Below the pieces are notes generated by a model that saw only the letters and a list, made by a program, of their open reading frames with translations, was not told where the DNA came from and did not search any database. Of a stretch of DNA of 44,908 nucleotides, positions 43,005-44,908 are shown piece after piece. The first letter of the stretch is position 1. Every line of letters starts with the position of its first letter. This DNA comes from G963666945 sp963666945. Its GTDB lineage: Bacteria; Bacteroidota; Bacteroidia; Bacteroidales; Marinifilaceae. The stretch covers positions 1-44,908 of the forward strand of contig CAXXRT010000002.1 in assembly GCA_963666945.2 (NCBI GenBank), in the 5' to 3' direction. The position numbers were made by a program, and so were the translations under genes.

Positions 43005-44908
43005 TTAATACGAAGTTTCAATGTTTCTAATAGTTCTCATTAAAAGATTATCAAATGCATCTGCCATTTGTTCAACGGTTGTATTTTCACCTTCTTTATT
43101 GTTGTTAATCATATCTCCTTTGTGTAATGCATCAATATGTATCTGTATGTTTTTTACCTGTTTAGCAGAGCCAACAATGTTTGAAACGGGATTTGAAGTT
43201 GTGGTACCAGATGTGGATCCATCACCACCAGCTCCACCACTTGCTTTTGCAAAAGGATTATTCTTTTTGCTTTCTTCTTTCTCTTCTTCCTTTTTCTGTT
43301 TCCATGTTATGCCAAATTGACTCATGGCATTTTTCCTAGTAGTTTTATTTATATTTTTCTCTTTATTATACAGTTGAATTGTTTGTTGATAAATATTATT
43401 TTTATTTGTGACAAGCTGTTTTTTTCTGTCTTCAAACTCCTTAAGCTGAGTACTTCTTTTTTGTTTGAGTTCCTCAATTTCAACACTTGCCTTAGTAGTG
43501 ATTTTGGCTGTTAAGGCTTTTTTAGCCTCTGCAAATTTCCCTTTAAATGCAAGTTTAATGGCATTACCAATATTAGAAAATAGACCTCCAATATACTGTG
43601 CAAAGTGTTTAAATGTAAGCTTAAGCATCTCTAGGCGGTACATAAATTTAGCAACAAGTTTATCCCATGAAAGTTTTATTCTATCTATAGCATAGTTAAA
43701 ATATAAAGAAACAATTTTCCATGCAGTTTTAAGATCCAGAATAAACTGCTTAAAAGATGTTTTAATCATGGTTATTACTGCTTTCCAAGATCTACCCCAA
43801 CCTTCAGTATTTTTAACTACCCAGGTAATTGCAGAAATTAAGGCAGCAATACCAAGAATTATTAACCCTATTGGGTTTGCATTCATGGCCACATTTAATG
43901 CTATTTGTGCTGTAGTCCACAATTTCCATATTGCGATGGCTCCTAAAATTGTTCCTCCTACATAACCAACAACTGTTTTTATTTTATCAAAATTATCTGC
44001 AGTCCATATTAGAAAATCATTTAGTTTCTCAATCCCTCTTATAATTGTGGGTAAAACCAAATTTCCTAATTTTTCTAAAACAGCATTAAATCTGTTTCCT
44101 GCTAATTTTTTAAGAGTTTTAAAATCTCCCATAGCATTCTTTAGAGCTAAGTCAATATTAAATTTAGAGCTGTCAAAAGCTTCCAGTGTATTAAAAAAAT
44201 CGTCGGCTCCAGTTTTTAGTTTTACAAATAAATTTCTTAATCCTTCAGGACCTCCTATTTTATTAATAGTCTCGTCAACAGCTTTCGGCGACATAGTTTT
44301 AAATTTTGCTGCAACTTCTTTGAGTACTTTATCAAGGTCTCGCATTTGCCCTTTTGTATTATACATTGAAACCCCCATCTCCTTTAAACCGACAATAGTT
44401 TGTTTTTGAGTTAAACCCATGAAAGCGGTTTTAGTCATTGTAGCAGCAGTTACACTGTCCTTTGCAATAGAAGTAAAGGCAGCAAATATTTTGTTTGCAG
44501 TATCAACATTTTGTCCTGCTCCAGATGCGGCTCCGGCATACTCTGTTTGCACTCTTGCCAATTCCTCAAATGTTGTAATACCTACCTGAACAGTTTTTGC
44601 ATTACTCTCCAGGTAAGCATCAATATCATTTGCTCCCAACTTAAAAGCTTTCATGGCTTTAGTGGTTGAATTTATGGTGTCATTTAAGTCCGCACCTGTA
44701 GCAATAGAAAATTTACCAACGGCACTAACGATTGTTGCTGCATCTTTACCGTATACCCCTGTAGCAGACTGAACATCGTAAAAAGCCTTTGCAGTAGCAT
44801 TTATTTCTGTACCCACAGCAATAGCAGTATCCAAAATAGTCTTTTTGTATTTTTTAAGATCTGCTGTTGACTTATCTAGGTTAAGGTTTTGTATCTGTAA
44901 AAACTCAT
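43005..44908 (-). CDS. Phage tail tape measure protein (5' end beyond window)
   Basis: Tail-length ruler; 634 codons lie in the window and the frame stays open to the edge (EFLQIQNLNLDKSTADLKKYKKTILDTAIAVGTE...). The N-terminal part shows TAKAFYDVQSATGVYGKDAATIVSAVGKFSIATGADLNDTINSTTKAMKAFKLGANDIDAYL, the TP901 tape-measure signature. Hydrophobic helices follow (VGYVGGTILGAIAIWKLW, NPIGLIILGIAALISAITW), then a coiled-coil of about 80 residues and a Gly/Ser-rich stretch (KASGGAGGDGSTSGTTTS). Its size relative to the tail length cannot be judged from a partial gene. Confidence 0.93.
   Translation of the reverse strand, partial: EFLQIQNLNLDKSTADLKKYKKTILDTAIAVGTEINATAKAFYDVQSATGVYGKDAATIVSAVGKFSIATGADLNDTINSTTKAMKAFKLGANDIDAYLESNAKTVQVGITTFEELARVQTEYAGAASGAGQNVDTANKIFAAFTSIAKDSVTAATMTKTAFMGLTQKQTIVGLKEMGVSMYNTKGQMRDLDKVLKEVAAKFKTMSPKAVDETINKIGGPEGLRNLFVKLKTGADDFFNTLEAFDSSKFNIDLALKNAMGDFKTLKKLAGNRFNAVLEKLGNLVLPTIIRGIEKLNDFLIWTADNFDKIKTVVGYVGGTILGAIAIWKLWTTAQIALNVAMNANPIGLIILGIAALISAITWVVKNTEGWGRSWKAVITMIKTSFKQFILDLKTAWKIVSLYFNYAIDRIKLSWDKLVAKFMYRLEMLKLTFKHFAQYIGGLFSNIGNAIKLAFKGKFAEAKKALTAKITTKASVEIEELKQKRSTQLKEFEDRKKQLVTNKNNIYQQTIQLYNKEKNINKTTRKNAMSQFGITWKQKKEEEKEESKKNNPFAKASGGAGGDGSTSGTTTSNPVSNIVGSAKQVKNIQIHIDALHKGDMINNNKEGENTTVEQMADAFDNLLMRTIRNIETSY

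Larger units (their letters stand above)
32074..44908. mobile_element. Mu-like transposable prophage (left part; right end beyond window)
   Basis: Runs from repeat-bearing end sequence near 32080 to the window edge. Order: end repeats, S24 repressor on minus, operator region, small HTH gene, DDE transposase (MuA-like), AAA ATPase (MuB-like), RecA-like ATPase, DUF3164, MazG-like, DUF4494 and other early genes on plus, a cargo-like membrane gene, then tail genes on minus read inward (tail proteins, morphogenesis protein, tape measure). This is the gene content of Mu-like phages found in Bacteroidota. Insertion interrupted an already degenerate host locus. The left boundary is placed only to within about 30 nt, and no host target duplication can be confirmed without the right end. 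Confidence 0.88.

Overview
The window is low-GC DNA that reads as a member of the Bacteroidota. Evidence: a SusC/RagA-type receptor with an ECF sigma/FecR pair, a SusD relic, DUF4252 proteins, a DUF4494 phage protein, and genes mostly without strong Shine-Dalgarno sites. The glycine/C1 enzymes, a double-cubane iron-sulfur reductase and selenocysteine genes suggest an anaerobic lifestyle; this is inference, and no genus is claimed.

Layout. (1) 1-5000, minus: SusC-like receptor with STN domain (cut by the window start), FecR anti-sigma and ECF sigma factor, a trans-envelope signalling set. (2) 5194-9001, minus: two DUF4252 proteins, a serine hydrolase of the beta-lactamase fold and a FemAB-type aminoacyltransferase. 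(3) 9590-15664, minus: a compact three-gene module of Lhr-like helicase, BrxD-like (DUF2791) ATPase and an SH3b-TM2-TerB_N-TerB_C membrane protein. It is bracketed by two direct copies of a ~65-nt repeat and looks like a BREX-related defence cassette without PglZ or methylase. (4) 16452-21170, plus: formate-tetrahydrofolate ligase and glycine dehydrogenase. (5) 21344-32073, minus: a selenium locus mixed with decaying genes. Intact: selA, two selC (tRNA-Sec) copies, a double-cubane reductase and its activase. Broken: selB (many frameshifts), a SusD gene, an ECF sigma fragment and a thioredoxin-family gene. (6) ~32074 to the right edge: a Mu-like transposable prophage. It has end repeats, an S24 repressor with palindromic operators, a DDE transposase, a MuB-like ATPase, early genes, a probable cargo gene and a late tail module on the minus strand.

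Most notable observation: the FG-GAP/VCBS gene at 25361-26455 is interrupted by a single in-frame TGA (26114-26116) followed by a Cys codon. A perfect 6-bp hairpin with a GTT loop starts 14 nt after the TGA, which fits the published bacterial SECIS consensus. The gene lies between selA and a tRNA-Sec gene on the same strand, so it is a candidate secreted selenoprotein (Sec114-Cys115 of 364 residues). The adjacent selB is a pseudogene, so decoding would need another selB elsewhere in the genome, or the system is dying.

Other unusual items are two tRNA acceptor/T-arm-like hairpins bracketing the prophage early operon, the duplicated selC, and the membrane-anchored TerB protein of the BREX-like cassette.
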